From Nematostella vectensis (taxonomy: Eukaryota > Cnidaria > Anthozoa > Actiniaria > Edwardsiidae), in the NCBI RefSeq assembly GCF_932526225.1, contig NC_064036.1:930001-994000 (forward strand): DNA of 64,000 bases, read 5' to 3'. The notes below the pieces were generated by a model. The model made no database searches. It saw only the letters and a list, made by a program, of their open reading frames with translations, and was not told where the DNA came from. Shown here in pieces: positions 1 to 11,481 of the stretch (the first letter of the stretch is position 1; each line of letters begins with the position of its first letter). The translations under genes were made by a program, and so were the position numbers.

Positions 1-175
1 TGCTTTAACATTTACTAGCAAATATTTCGATTTTGAATGAACCTCTCAGAAATCAAGTATCCAGGCTGCTCCTACAAGCCCTCTCAGCAAATCCTAGTCA
101 TGAGCCTAAAGGGTACCTACTTACAGTATTCTACTAAAAGACTTTTATTTCCTGTGTTTCATTTTCAAAAATCAG

Positions 176-1793
176 ATAACTGAAGAACAGCTGGCACCAG
201 AACCAGATGTTGGATTAGCAGGGGTAAGATGGTGGGTTAGCAGGGGTAAAATGGTGGGTTAGCAGGGGTAAGATGCTGGGTTAGCAGGGGTAAGATGCTG
301 GGTTAGCAGGGGTAAGATGGTGGGTTAGCAGGGGTAAGATGGTGGGTTAGCAGGGGTAACATGTTGGGTTAGCAGTGGTAAGATGGTTGGTTAGCAGGGG
401 TAAGATGGTTGGTTAGCAGGGGTAAGATGTTGGGTTAGCAGGGGTAAAATGGTGGGTTATCAGGGGTAAGATGGTGGGTTAGCAGGGGTAACATGTTGGG
501 TTAGCAGGGGTAAGATGTTGGGTTAGCAGGGGTAAGATGTTGGGTTAGCAGGGGTAAGATGTTGGGTTAGCAGGGGTAAGATGTTGGGTTAGCAGGGGTA
601 AGATGTTGGCTTAGAAGGGGTAACATGGTGGATTAGCAGGGGTAAAATGTTGGGTTAGCAGGGGTAAGATGTTGGGTTAGCAGGGGTAAGATGTTGGGTT
701 AGCAGGGGTAAGATGTTGGGTTAGCAGGGGTAAGATGTTGGGTTAGCAGGGGTAACATGTTGGGTTAGCAGGGGTAACATGTTGGGTTAGCAGGGGTAAC
801 ATGTTGGGTTAGCAGGGGTAAGATGTTGGGTTAGCAGGGGTAAGATGTTGGGTTAGCAGGGGTAAGATGTTGGGTTAGCAGGGGTAAGATGTTGGGTTAG
901 CAGGGGTAAGATGTTGGGTTAGCAGGGGTAAGATGTTGGCTTAGAAGGGGTAACATGGTGGATTAGCAGGGGTAAGATGTTGGGTAAGATGGGGCTGTTC
1001 CTCCCTTGTCCGTCCTATGAATTATACAGTACAGGAATTAGGGTAGTTGCTCCCACCCTTTTGACCATCTGCCCTGAAGAAGTCGCAAAGACAAGTGTCT
1101 ACCAGATATTAGACTTTACGAAATTTACATGATCCTAAAAAGACCATTTTGATATCTGGTCCCTGTTTATACCCATTGCATTTCATACAGTAATCATCCT
1201 CTAACAATTGTATTTGGCAGGTCATCACTGTAGCTCTTAGATGTCCAAGCGGAAATACCAAGAAAAGAAGGTTTACAACAAGCTCAAAAATTCAGGTATG
1301 CACAACCTTGCTACATATTTTATTATCTGGTGGTGGTGGTGATAGGATAGGTTGGGGGGGGGGGCATCCACATGTTAGCGCATAGGAAAGTTTTTGATAA
1401 AAAAAAATGCTGTTTTTAACACAAGTCCCTATTTAGGGTGGGGTGTTTTCACTTGTTCCTCTTGTTTGATCAACCTTTGACAAGTGTTTCAATCAGGAAC
1501 TATTTTATAAAACAATGGCAACCAGTGCCTGTGTGCATTCCAACAAAAGTGTCAAGATTACTGTGCTCTTACACAAAAAGATGTGCATTTCTTTTTAAAT
1601 TATTTATTATTGAAGGTGATCCTCTGTTTTCCAGGACCTATATCAGTATGCAGAGTTTCTTGGCTATTCCTCATCTCAGTACGTCATCATGTCCACATAC
1701 CCAAGGAAGCCTTTAAATAACCAATCAGTAACATTTGCAGAAGCCTCCCTTACGCAGGATGTTGTCTTAGTCATTGATGAAATTGATGAGTAA
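176..1793 (+). CDS. UBXN8: UBX-domain protein, UBXN8-like, 3' end (partial)
   Basis: Three in-phase exons are visible: 176-223, 1221-1295 and 1635-1793 (stop TAA). Each intron is GT-AG and all phases are 0. The joined peptide reads ...PEPDVGLAG, then VALRCPSGNTKKRRF, then YPRKPLNNQSVTFAEASL and the acidic end VLVIDEIDE. This is a UBX fold (beta-grasp, p97/VCP-binding) at the very C-terminus. VALRCPSG followed by a basic RRF and a YPR-KPL loop fits UBXN8 (Rep8), an ER-anchored p97 adaptor in ERAD, better than FAF1 or FAF2. That assignment rests on remembered family motifs, so another UBXN paralogue is possible. The 5' exons, including the membrane anchor, lie left of the window. The intron after the first visible exon is filled by a minisatellite made from that exon's own donor junction. 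Confidence 0.72.
205..985. repeat. 22-bp minisatellite built from an exon-donor junction
   Basis: About 35 units of a 22-bp repeat with core ggttagcaggggtaagatg. The first unit overlaps the end of the UBXN8-like exon (176-223), where the exon reads gatgttggattagcaggg and the intron begins gtaagat. Each unit therefore carries an exon 3' end plus a good 5' splice site. Variants are mostly single-base (gtaaca, gtaaaa, agaagg), and a higher-order block repeats near 610-640 and 940-970. Confidence 0.95.
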
Positions 1794-2538
1794 ATAATGA
1801 TCAATCATATATTATTACAAGGATTATTAAAATCATGAGCTCAATTTTAACTCATTAGCTTGTAGTATTTACCCCCAGGGCGCTGTAGAACCATGTCGCT
1901 TCACATAGCCGAGCCCAATTGATAACTATGCTTTTTATGCTAGAATAATAATTAATGACTGTAATAGATTATATTTTGGCTCAGATATTTAAAGCTTTTC
2001 TGTAATTGTTTTTCTGTAATTTTCTGTAATTTTCACTTGAATGATAAGGGTATAAGCTCGTACCAGGATACATTGCACCAAAATGTTCATGTGATGTTTT
2101 AGGGGTTGTTTCTCCAAGTAACAACTTGATAACACCTAGTAAGTTCTGAATTAAACGTCGTTTCAGAAAGGAATCGTTCTGTTCAGTTGCGGTTCGACCA
2201 TAAAGCCGTTGGGTCGAGCTACTTATTTATTCAATTTGTTTGTGCAATTAACGGCGTGCTAACGTCGTCGTCGAAATTTCCTAGAGCGGCAAGAAAATGC
2301 GACTCTTGTGAACCTCTAGGCGTAATACTCACTTTCAAAAACTCATTAATATTCAATAGCCATTTTACCCAATCGGATGACGGGATTTAGTCACGAGGAT
2401 GTGTTTTTTTTTACCACATAATCCCCTCTACATTCTACAAGTGTGGGGAGGGAATTGAATTTATCTGCAGGGAATTACGGGTAACAATAGCGACTTTAAA
2501 GAGATGCAAATTAGGATGAACATGGTACATAAAGAATA
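1794..2538. other. Intergenic, no gene seen
   Basis: AT-rich sequence downstream of the UBXN8-like stop codon. Only short open frames without homology, and no recognisable repeat. It probably includes that gene's 3' UTR. Confidence 0.5.
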
Positions 2539-2784
2539 CTAACAAAGGTGATTTTTTATATAAAACCCGTACCTAATTTTCATATGAAATAAAACTAAAA
2601 TACTGGAAAAGCTCTCTCTACCGCTCCTTGCTTGAGTCCTTGTAGCCCTCTGCAATTGGCATTCTGCAAAAACCTTGAATGTACACTTAGTAGAACTTTT
2701 GGTTGGCCGAGGAACACAGTTCTCAAATAAAGTTGCTTCCTCCTCTGCAGTGTTAGCTGGTCGAAATACTCTTTTAGGAGGCAT
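2539..2784 (-). pseudogene. Possible first exon of a QRICH1/KIAA1958-like (tyrosine-recombinase-derived) protein
   Basis: An open frame from ATG at 2784 begins MPPKRVF and continues ENCVPRPTKSSTKCTFKVFAE. The pattern of polar linker, then T-K-x-x-FKVF-E-x-Q-x-x-R, is like the start of the DUF3504-type region in QRICH1, ZMYM and KIAA1958 proteins, which are abundant in cnidarian genomes and related to Crypton recombinases. Position 'AE-C-Q' lacks the tryptophan usual there (EWQ). No continuation exon was found on this strand before the GPCR region, so this is either a relic or an isolated 5' exon. The family link is a weak inference. Confidence 0.3.
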
Positions 2785-3330
2785 TTTTGCGTTATTAAAC
2801 CGACTCAACAGGAGTTCATGTAATGCTCAAAGAAAAGGCTTGCTTTACACAACATCTAAATGCAATATCAATTTGAAATTCAAGTTTTCCCGCGCCACAC
2901 TTATCAGGCTTATCTTCGTATTCTTTAAGCATTTTTTTTAAACAACCATGTACAAAGGAAGGTCAATAGAAGCTACTGTATTAAATATGTTTTGCATTGC
3001 GATTAGGCAAAAATAACGATTGAAATTAATGACGTTTTGAAGCCATTCAAAACACTCAAAGATCGAGTTTTTTAAAAGATCGAGCTTTTTAAAAATAGTA
3101 CATAAACCATAGTTTTATGACTGGGTTTGGTGAGGGAAGAGTCCTCATACAATCACTCGATTAGCTGTAGTTAAATACAATTTTTTTCCTGAATATTAAA
3201 GATATAAACTCAAGCTCTCTTACTTCAATGCCTGTTACTAGTGCATCTCAGTTCTGTTTAAAAATATTATGATAAACTCACTTGTGTGGTTCGCATGAAA
3301 TAGTAAACTCTGCAGCTCGTGCCCTAAGTT

Positions 3331-4548
3331 TTATCTAAATTGTCCTGTTTCTACTAGAAAAAGCTTGGACACTTCTTCTCGAAATGCTGGATTGAACATT
3401 GCATAGAGTACAGGCGTGACAACTCCACGCAAAGACATGATAAGACAGTATAACAAGTAGGCCCACCCAGCACTCCAGTGTTGCCTCAAAACACACTCTG
3501 ACATCTCGTTAGCTAAAGAAACCGTGTAACAAATAATCGACACCACATTTACTGCTATTAAGGCCTTGACGACGTCCTCGACTTTGTCTTTTGGTTTGAG
3601 TCTGCGCTTCTTTTTCCTGCGAGAGATAATAAAGTTTCCAGGCGTTATATCTTTTTTGGTATTTTTTTCATCCATTTTGATGTTTCCTTTCCGAGAATTC
3701 CCAGATGTAGTTGTCAGCATGATGCAAATTGGATCGATTTGGGGAGATCCTCCATCCAATATATTGTTGGGTATGTTAGGACTAGAATTTCGTGGGAGTT
3801 CCGGTTGGCTATTAGAACACTTGCTCATCCTGATATTATCTTGGAAGGGAATAGTATTGTCATGACTTACGCAGAGCAAGATATCTTGTGCCTGGCGTTT
3901 CCTAAAACTACAAATACTAGACATAACTAGCGCGCTGATAGCTGCGAGAGGAAGGATAGTGAATATTATTTGAATGGTTATAGCCGTAACATAGTCCATT
4001 GTGCGGTAATCAAACACACACATTAATTTTCCAGGATGGAAAACCAGAGAGTTGCCCTGTAAGACAAACACTAGAACACAAACCGAAGAGAGAAACCAGC
4101 CGCAACAAATGATGAGCTTAATATGGAGCTCAGATATAACACGGAACGGTCGCACCCTCGATAGCGCCATGAATACACCTACAGCAACTAAAACACTCGT
4201 AAAGATGGAGACCTGGTGAAAGTATGGGGTAAGAAAGCCTTGAAATCTGCACATAAGTGTGTTAAAAGGCCATCTTCCTGCTACTAGGACGCCCAGTTGA
4301 ACAGGCATCGTGATTAAACACTGGAGAAGGTCTTTCCCTGCCAAGGAGAGAATCACAAAGTTAAGCGGGGTGCAGTGTCGCTTCTTGATATAAACCACTA
4401 CACAGAGAAAGTTGCCAATAAACGCTGTTAACGTCAGAAATCCAAAAAGGCCTGTTTCTGTGGCTGTCTGCCACGTCGACCTTGACTTCAGCTGGAATAG
4501 CAGTGAGGAAAACCTTGTCGACGAAATATTCATTATTGCTATATTCAT
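3331..4548 (-). CDS. Orphan class A (rhodopsin-like) GPCR, single exon
   Basis: A 405-aa intronless frame with seven hydrophobic segments. TM1 holds the GN pair (N46) and TM2 holds SLAGKD (D73). C100 at the top of TM3 and C177 in ECL2 can form the conserved disulphide. The DRY motif is degenerate (ALSRVRPF, R131 kept). ICL3 is long (about 217-325), polar and basic, with KKKRR. TM7 reads TPVLYAMFNP in place of NPxxY. These are hallmarks of a divergent, probably cnidarian-expanded, amine/opsin/melatonin-like receptor. The ligand cannot be told. An alternative start is M6 (MNISS). The 5' flank 4549-5876 holds no gene and should contain the promoter. Confidence 0.85.
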   Translation of the reverse strand: MNIAIMNISSTRFSSLLFQLKSRSTWQTATETGLFGFLTLTAFIGNFLCVVVYIKKRHCTPLNFVILSLAGKDLLQCLITMPVQLGVLVAGRWPFNTLMCRFQGFLTPYFHQVSIFTSVLVAVGVFMALSRVRPFRVISELHIKLIICCGWFLSSVCVLVFVLQGNSLVFHPGKLMCVFDYRTMDYVTAITIQIIFTILPLAAISALVMSSICSFRKRQAQDILLCVSHDNTIPFQDNIRMSKCSNSQPELPRNSSPNIPNNILDGGSPQIDPICIMLTTTSGNSRKGNIKMDEKNTKKDITPGNFIISRRKKKRRLKPKDKVEDVVKALIAVNVVSIICYTVSLANEMSECVLRQHWSAGWAYLLYCLIMSLRGVVTPVLYAMFNPAFREEVSKLFLVETGQFR

Positions 4549-5876
4549 TATCCTGGCTCTTTCCGTGATAATCCTCGTCCGAGTGAAATATAACTCAAAA
4601 TAAAATGCTTTTTCTACCCGCCAATTTCATGATACCACTGCGACACTAGTACTAGCGCGGTAGACTTTTCTAGAATATTGTAGGTTTGCTGATTAAACTC
4701 ATTTCCGTCACTGCACAAAGCGCTTTATATTACATTAACCGACGAATTGGTGCGTGATTGAAGCTTATATAGTTAACAGCGAAAAGCGGCACTTTCTTGA
4801 TGCAATATACGATAGAGCAAAATTTACTTAATCACATAACAACACACGGTCAACAGTTTGATTTTATCACGTCTAGAATCTTAATAATAGGAGACACCTT
4901 ATTAAGTTGCTGCGTTTTTAGTTCAACAAAAACTCAGAAAAGCAAACAGTCAAGATACATTCTGAAATAAAAGAATAAACGATTAGATGCGAACAAGATA
5001 AATATGAAAGTAGAATCCCCAAAAGTTGGTCATTTGATCGACATTTCCATTCCATCACTTTAATTTCTATAACTTTAGCATTTTAAATCTTCTATTAATT
5101 TTTCGATATCAAACGGCTTTTAAAAAGTGCAATCAAAAAATGATAGACTGGCTGTGGCTGCCTGTCGACTAATTCTGCTTAATATCAAGCTCTCGCCTTG
5201 TCATAGGGTTTCTACGTAGATGACTAGACTGAAGAGGAAAAACGGAACTTCCACACTTCACCACTCCAGGGGTGTTTTCTTTCATATTTTCTCTGTAAAA
5301 TTCCGATTCTACCGGAGGCTGCAGTCAATCTTAGCTTTATATAGCTTTAAGCTTAGTGAAAGGCTTGTTAAAGAGGTCCGCGGGGGCTTATTCGAATAAA
5401 TGAGGCCCGCTTATTGATACCTAGTGAAAGGAAATGCAGAAACCATTACCGCTTTTCGTAGAAAGTCATTAATCTTAATGGCGCCAACATGACTGCGGAT
5501 AACTTCACTCAATAATTCATGTCGCCAATGCAAGCGCCCTTTGGTGGCCATTGATAGTTTTAGGAAGTAAACTAATGAGGATGCGAGAAACGTACTATTG
5601 ATTTTTATGAGCTTCACTAGCCAGCCAGGATGGCAATAAAATGCTTTAGTGCGGATCAAAACATGACATAAACCTATCAGTTATGACGTTTTAATCAATA
5701 ATTGTTCAGTGATTCTCGTATCCTAATTGGCTAATATTCCAACTTTATTGATTGCCACGGTAAGGCGTGTCGGGCCTGCCAATCGACGATCGGGTGTGCC
5801 CGCTTCCTGTACCGCAGTTATTATATTAATTCCTCTGAAAATTGGAAAATCAAGTTACACTTTGGGTTAATTTTCT
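4549..5876. other. Intergenic region between GPCR and GEN1 3' end
   Basis: AT-rich. Contains a short segment around 5370-5420 with cttattcgaataa flanked by GC-rich ends, which looks like a decayed dispersed repeat. No coding region supported. Confidence 0.45.
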
Positions 5877-8800
5877 CTACCCAGAGATAGAGCGCAAGGT
5901 CTTCAAAGCACTCTCCCGTCCTTTGAGATTTTTCCCCAGACGTTCACTAAGCGAAAGAGGAACGAACACATCGCCTAAAGGCGAGTCCGCTTCATTGATG
6001 ACCTGGGCTGTGATTGGTGGAGAAGCTGGGGTTTTGACCAATGAGAAATCGTGTGTATATACGTTATCGCCTGTGGCTAAAGACCAATCGAAGGGTGATC
6101 TGTGACCACTCTCTTTATCGTTTTTTTCTTCTTCATTGATGACCTGGGTTGCGATTGGTGGAGAAGCTGGGGTTTTGACCAATGAGAGATCGTGTGAATA
6201 TACTTCATCTCCTGTAGCTAAAGACCAATAGAAGGGTGTTCTGTGGTCACTCTCTTCATCGATTTTTTCTTCTATTTTTAGTGACAATCTCTTCCGCGAT
6301 GGTGGTTTATTGCCGCCAGAGGAGACACTATTAGTCTCTCTCATTCTGTTTGCAGGAGCGTCTTTGCCGTCAACGATCCAGGACTCGTCTTCGCTTGATT
6401 CTTCGCTGGTGAAATCCACAGAAGCCATGATTCTTCCCTCCTTGCGTTTCTCCTTTATTCCGGACGCGCCCGCCATTTCGTGTTTTTTTAGAACGTCGTT
6501 GCCAACTGTTGGTATCTTGCCCGATACCTCGCGCTCACTGCTTGAGTAATCCGCTGTATCCACGAAATTGCTTTCTATACGTTGCCTACCAATCTCAGAT
6601 AGTCCTGCCATTTCGTGTTTTCTGCTAGGGCTGTAGTTTACAACTTCTGAAATCTTGCCCGATGCCTGGTATTTTTTTAGCCTCAAATCATCGTGGCGTT
6701 CGTCTGCTTCTGAATCTGAGTCAACAACAGTGATGACATCGTTTGAGTTTGGATTGAGGTTTTCAAGCTCCTGAAAATTGCTCATTATCTCTTTCCCAAA
6801 CCGCTCCTTTACTTTTGATTTGGCCTTCGCTGGATTCTTCTTGATTCCAGCGACGTTCACTTTTTTGCAAAGCGGATGGACATGACAATCGGGAGACGTT
6901 TTCACGTCATCTGCAGCGGCGGATCCAATTTTTAGAAACTCTTTCATCAGAAACTCTGATGCCATATTCACATCGTCTTTTCCATAATCAACGGCAGGTA
7001 GTGATTGGATAGGTGACGTCACAGGATGCTTCATGGAACTTTTCTTGGAATCATCTCGATCCATGCTAATCTTGGTGCTGATTGAATGCTTAACAGAGTT
7101 TGAGGATCCCTCATTACTCATATGTCTAAATCTGCTACTTACAGTTTTCTCCTCTTTGTGTGTAATTTCAGCAGTGTCTTCGGGCGCTTTATTGGAAAGT
7201 TCCTCGCTCAACGACAGCGTATCCATACTTAGACACACTTCGTCGAGAGAGTCACCCAAACACACGTCTACCAGCCTTACAGCGTCTGCAGGCTTAGGAG
7301 GCTTCTTCTTCTTCTGTCGCGCTGCAATCAATCGACAATCTTTCAGAGACAATGGGACTACAGAGTGTATAAGAAGTTAAGTACTTTACAAACCTGGCTT
7401 CTTTTGACGCCGATCCTGTTCAGCGTCCTCAAACTGCTGTGCTACGTCTGGGTAAGCAGCTCGTACAAGCTATGAAAGAAAAGCAGTTATGGCGAGTTCA
7501 GAAGGTTACACCGTTACACAATGGGAGCTGGGCAGTTGAATTCTTTGCATTAGCACCATATGAAAACACTATCCAAGTTCTACTTGGTCTCAGGTTTCTT
7601 CAATTTGTAGTTGTCGACTTTGTGTTATCTACCGGCACCTTTTAGGCAGTAGAAAACTAAACGTTACACAACTTGAAATTATACGTGTAGACGGTGACAC
7701 AAACCTAACGCATGCACGGCGCCTTCCTTAATAATAACAATTAATGAATTATCTACAGCAGATACATACCTCTCTTGTTTCAATTGTTGTGAAAGTAGGC
7801 TCACAACTCTCGCCTAGCCCACAATTAATCCACTGAACTTCGTAGCACTCCACTTTGTTCTGCGTCCGAGATTTTATAATCCTGAAAAATCAATACCATC
7901 CACGGTCAACCATTCAACTGAAAATATATGGGCATTAGTATAAGAATGGGCGGTTCACCTTTCGGGTCGCACGACATCAGGCCCCGCCAGGCTGTACTTG
8001 GGAGGGTTTATCTGCCAGTATGTAACAAGGGGTAACACCTGCATAGGAAAAGAGATGCTTAAGTCAATCAAATGACACTCATCTCTAGAAAATGTGAATG
8101 CCTATTGGCTGATGAAGAATTTCAAATTTTTGCCTTGTCTTGGAATGACTTGTAATTAATCAGGCATCTAAACCAAGCTATGAACTACATGCTTTCAATG
8201 TCGCGCCCTAGACCCGTGCCCTATGGCGCACAGAAAGAAAGTGTATGGCGCCATTATTATCAGAAGTGAAAGCTCACGCCGGGTAACCTCAAATTCTAGG
8301 TAAGCCTGCCAGGAACTGGGAAAACTACAACAAAACGTACAGGTTATTAAAAAGGCCTTGACTATAAGTCCCGTCTTAAGTTATCATTGTTAAGGTATCA
8401 TTGTTTTATCTAACATGTAAGCAAGCACTCACAAATGAGATTCTCATAGGAATTAACACAATGTAACAGGGCCGTAGCAGGGAGTAATGGAGCTGGGGGC
8501 ACGTGCCCCCCCACCCCCACCCCCCACCAATATTTTAAAAAATTACAAGACAATGACTAGTAGGATCGTGGCTGTTCCCCCAATATTATCTTAATGTTTC
8601 TGTATTGTGCCCCTCCCCAATCTTAAGTGGCCTGTTACGGGTCAGTGTATTAAACAGAGATGTTGAAGAATTTATTTATTGGTGGATAAGTTGGATACCT
8701 TTTCTGTTGTGTACTCTTCTGGCCATTCCATGAACTTCAAACAGAACTCCTAGGAAATGTGAAGTCATTAATTCCCAGACACAGTCACTTAGTCCAAGAA

Positions 8801-11481
8801 GTGTAGCTACCCCTGCACCCCTTCCTAGCTACACACCCATGATACTATACCTTCAATTCCTTGAGATCTGGACATCGATAGGAGTCAGGTATGGAAATCT
8901 TGCTTTTGCTCAGTTTGGGAGCCATGAATTCGTTAATAACCTGATCCCAAGGAAATAAAAAACAAGTATCTGGCATGAAGGGGAAAGTCTGAATGGGGGA
9001 ATGTAGGTGTGTGTGAGTGGCAGGAAGGAAACTTTTGCAAGTATTGATACTGCAAGCAAATCAAGAAAATAAGAAAAAACTTAAACTTAGAACTATGTAT
9101 GGGGAGGGAGAAAGTGCAGCTTTCATCAATTTTTGCTCACCTCTTGATTTGGAAATCCTGGTACTTTAAGGGCTTTCCTGGAATATTCCAATGAATAGAA
9201 ACAATATCAAAAAAGTCTTAAATCAGGTGTGGTGAGCCTATAAGCTATGCTAACAAAACAGCACACACTATACTTACTTTTGTATACTTTTCTCAATACT
9301 AGAAAGTTCAGCATTGCACAAATGGGGACATATCCATTCTTGAAACCTACAGTAACATCAAATACAATAAAGTTAGGTGCTTTTATCACATTTGCTATAA
9401 GTCAAAAGCATCTTAAAATGGAATGGAGTATCTCAATCATGATTATAATATTGCTAAGCTTCCCTTTCAAGTAATACATGTCCTTAAAATGTCTCTACTG
9501 TTTGCAATAACTAGATTCAAATGTACTCCAGAACAATCTAGCAAATATATTAAAACTTAACCATCTAACCTTTTCAGCAGATCAACACCTTTGAGTTCCT
9601 GGATAAGCTTCAGGGACATTTCCTTTCCCACTCCAGGCACTCCCTGAGGGAGGTAGTCACAGCCCAACAGCACTGCTAGTGCTACCAGCTCTGTCCTTCG
9701 CAGACCTTTAGAAAATCGGACCCACCGGAACTTAGATTTCAGAGCTGATCATTATAGCCAAATTCATTGTTGCACAACCTCCCAGAATCGAAAATTTCTT
9801 TTTCGTTTGGGAATAACGTGTAGTCAATCAAACCAAACAATCAAAACCAGAAAAAACGCCCACAAAGCTTGTGTCTGACTACGAGCTATTCCCAAACGAG
9901 ACAAGGATTTTGGATTCGCCGAGGTCGTGCAACAATGAATTTGGCTGTAAACAGTAGACAGCATTTGTTCAACTAAGGTTGAGGGAAATAGAGCTGCTAA
10001 ACCAGTAAAATCCAGTTCACCCACTAGGAAACAAGGAGTCCAATATAGTACCATTCAATTTACTAATTTATCTTCTATTATAGGGGTATATTGATCAGGA
10101 ACTTCATCATTACTGTATTATGTCCTTACCTAACTGGGAAACAATCTCTTCCATGCAGAATGATTCCAATGTACATTCCTGAAGATTTGAAAACCCAAAA
10201 TATAATGCATTAGATTCTGGTGTTGACTACTAAAGGAATAGCTACTTTGCTTAAAAAAATATAAATTGATTGGCTTACAAGCAGTCAATACCAGAATGTT
10301 AGACACAAATCAATCTATGTTTGCTGACCAATGTTTTGGGGCATACTAAAATAATAATAATCTTCATGTCGGATAGGAATGTAGGTATTCTGAAATACCA
10401 CTGAAGACTGTGTTGATAATATCAATAACCTAAAATCTTGTAAACCTTTATATATATTTTAATTATCTTTTTACACACCTTAGCACTTATACACAAGTCC
10501 TTGTACACTGTTCTAGCTCCATAAAGAAAGGCATCGCCATCATTTGTGATACAGCCATCCACAACCTAAGTAAGATGAATATTAAAGCAAAACATTTGAT
10601 CAGGAATCAGGTGTTACCACCCCTCTATCCCTAATACATGAGTCAGAGGAGAGTGGTTTACCCAGCTTCACCTCTTACCAAGGATTACACCTACCCCATG
10701 GTAGTCCAGCCACGCACACAGTGCTTCGGCTTCCCCTGCACTCTCTACATATGGTATTCCAAGAAGGTGGATCAATGTTGTACACTGTTTAAAGAAGAAA
10801 AACAAAGCTCAACTTGAAACATAACTTACTTTCCTGCTGGAGATCAATTGATAATCTTAATTAATGGATGTCAATAGGATTGATAGATCAGTAATAATCG
10901 ATACTCATACGCTTCACAAGTCACATCGTTTATACTGATTACATTGCATATTCATTTTTGCATACTCGATCTTAATTGAAAAATTGGTAATTATCAATTG
11001 ACCTCACAATTTTTTCTGCTATCGATTATTGATAACTGAAAGAATAAGTTAATTTGATTGACTGAAAATTATTAATATTGGATTTCTCAATAAGCAGTGT
11101 GAATAGTACCTCGTTGACCCATCTCTTGAAGTTCGACCGCCCGACTTTCTTGCGCGGATATTTGTTTGCTCCTCTCCCTACCGCATTCCCCGCCGAACCA
11201 AACCTCGCTTGAGTTCGCTTTATAATCGCTTCCCACTTTAACTCAGGCGGCTCTCCATCCACAACAAACACTAACTTAACTCCACATCTTGTCAACTGCC
11301 AAATCCTAAAGAACAGGTTACGCAGATGAGGTTTGAGAACGTTTGTTTTGAGGCCTTTCGCGCCGTGTGCCTCACAAATCCAGCAACTCAAATCAACGCA
11401 TAATCGTTTTCCACGAAGCGAACATAAGCTTCCCTCTTTCTTAACAGGCTCTAAGATATTCCATAACTGTGTTACACCCAT
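5877..11481 (-). CDS. GEN1: GEN1 Holliday-junction resolvase (XPG/FEN1 family)
   Basis: Eleven exons join in phase: 11481-11110, 10784-10695, 10565-10479, 10178-10130, 9705-9570, 9177-9141, 8940-8851, 8038-7959, 7881-7770, 7469-7394 and 7321-5877. All introns are GT-AG and the product is 857 aa (human GEN1 is 908). The N-terminus MGVTQLWNILEPVK is typical of GEN1. Metal-binding acidic residues are seen in CVDLSCW (D30), VVDGEPPELK, SAGEAEALCAW and ITNDGDAFLYG, followed by LLGCDYLPQGVPGVGKE (helix-hairpin-helix). A chromodomain-like part follows (RIIKSRTQNK...YEVQW, matching human RIVKTR). The last exon is long, acidic and Ser-rich, with a conserved PLSLSERL near the end. The role is symmetric cleavage of Holliday junctions in the nucleus late in the cell cycle. 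The Cys-rich stretch found in human GEN1 after the HhH region is absent. Confidence 0.96.
5987..6280 (-). repeat. 141-bp in-frame tandem duplication in GEN1 last exon
   Basis: Two adjacent 141-bp copies (about 5991-6131 and 6132-6272) encode two 47-aa repeats. Each holds a W-S-L-A-T-G-D core, then SLVKTPASPPI and QVIN. The copies differ at several codons, many conservatively, so the repeat is under protein-level constraint or is moderately old. Confidence 0.85.
8467..8634 (+). mobile_element. Short inverted-repeat element, copy 1 (in GEN1 intron 7)
   Basis: Starts cagggccgtagcaggg and ends near ggcctg. The middle has alternating G and C runs with 'aatattt...atgttctgtattgtgcccc'-like text, also found at 12385-12559 (reverse) and 35373-35547. 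About 168 bp, non-coding, MITE-like. Confidence 0.75.

Noticed and set aside
205..985. CRISPR-like regular repeats
   Set aside because: Units are contiguous without unique spacers and lie in a eukaryotic intron; this is a minisatellite.
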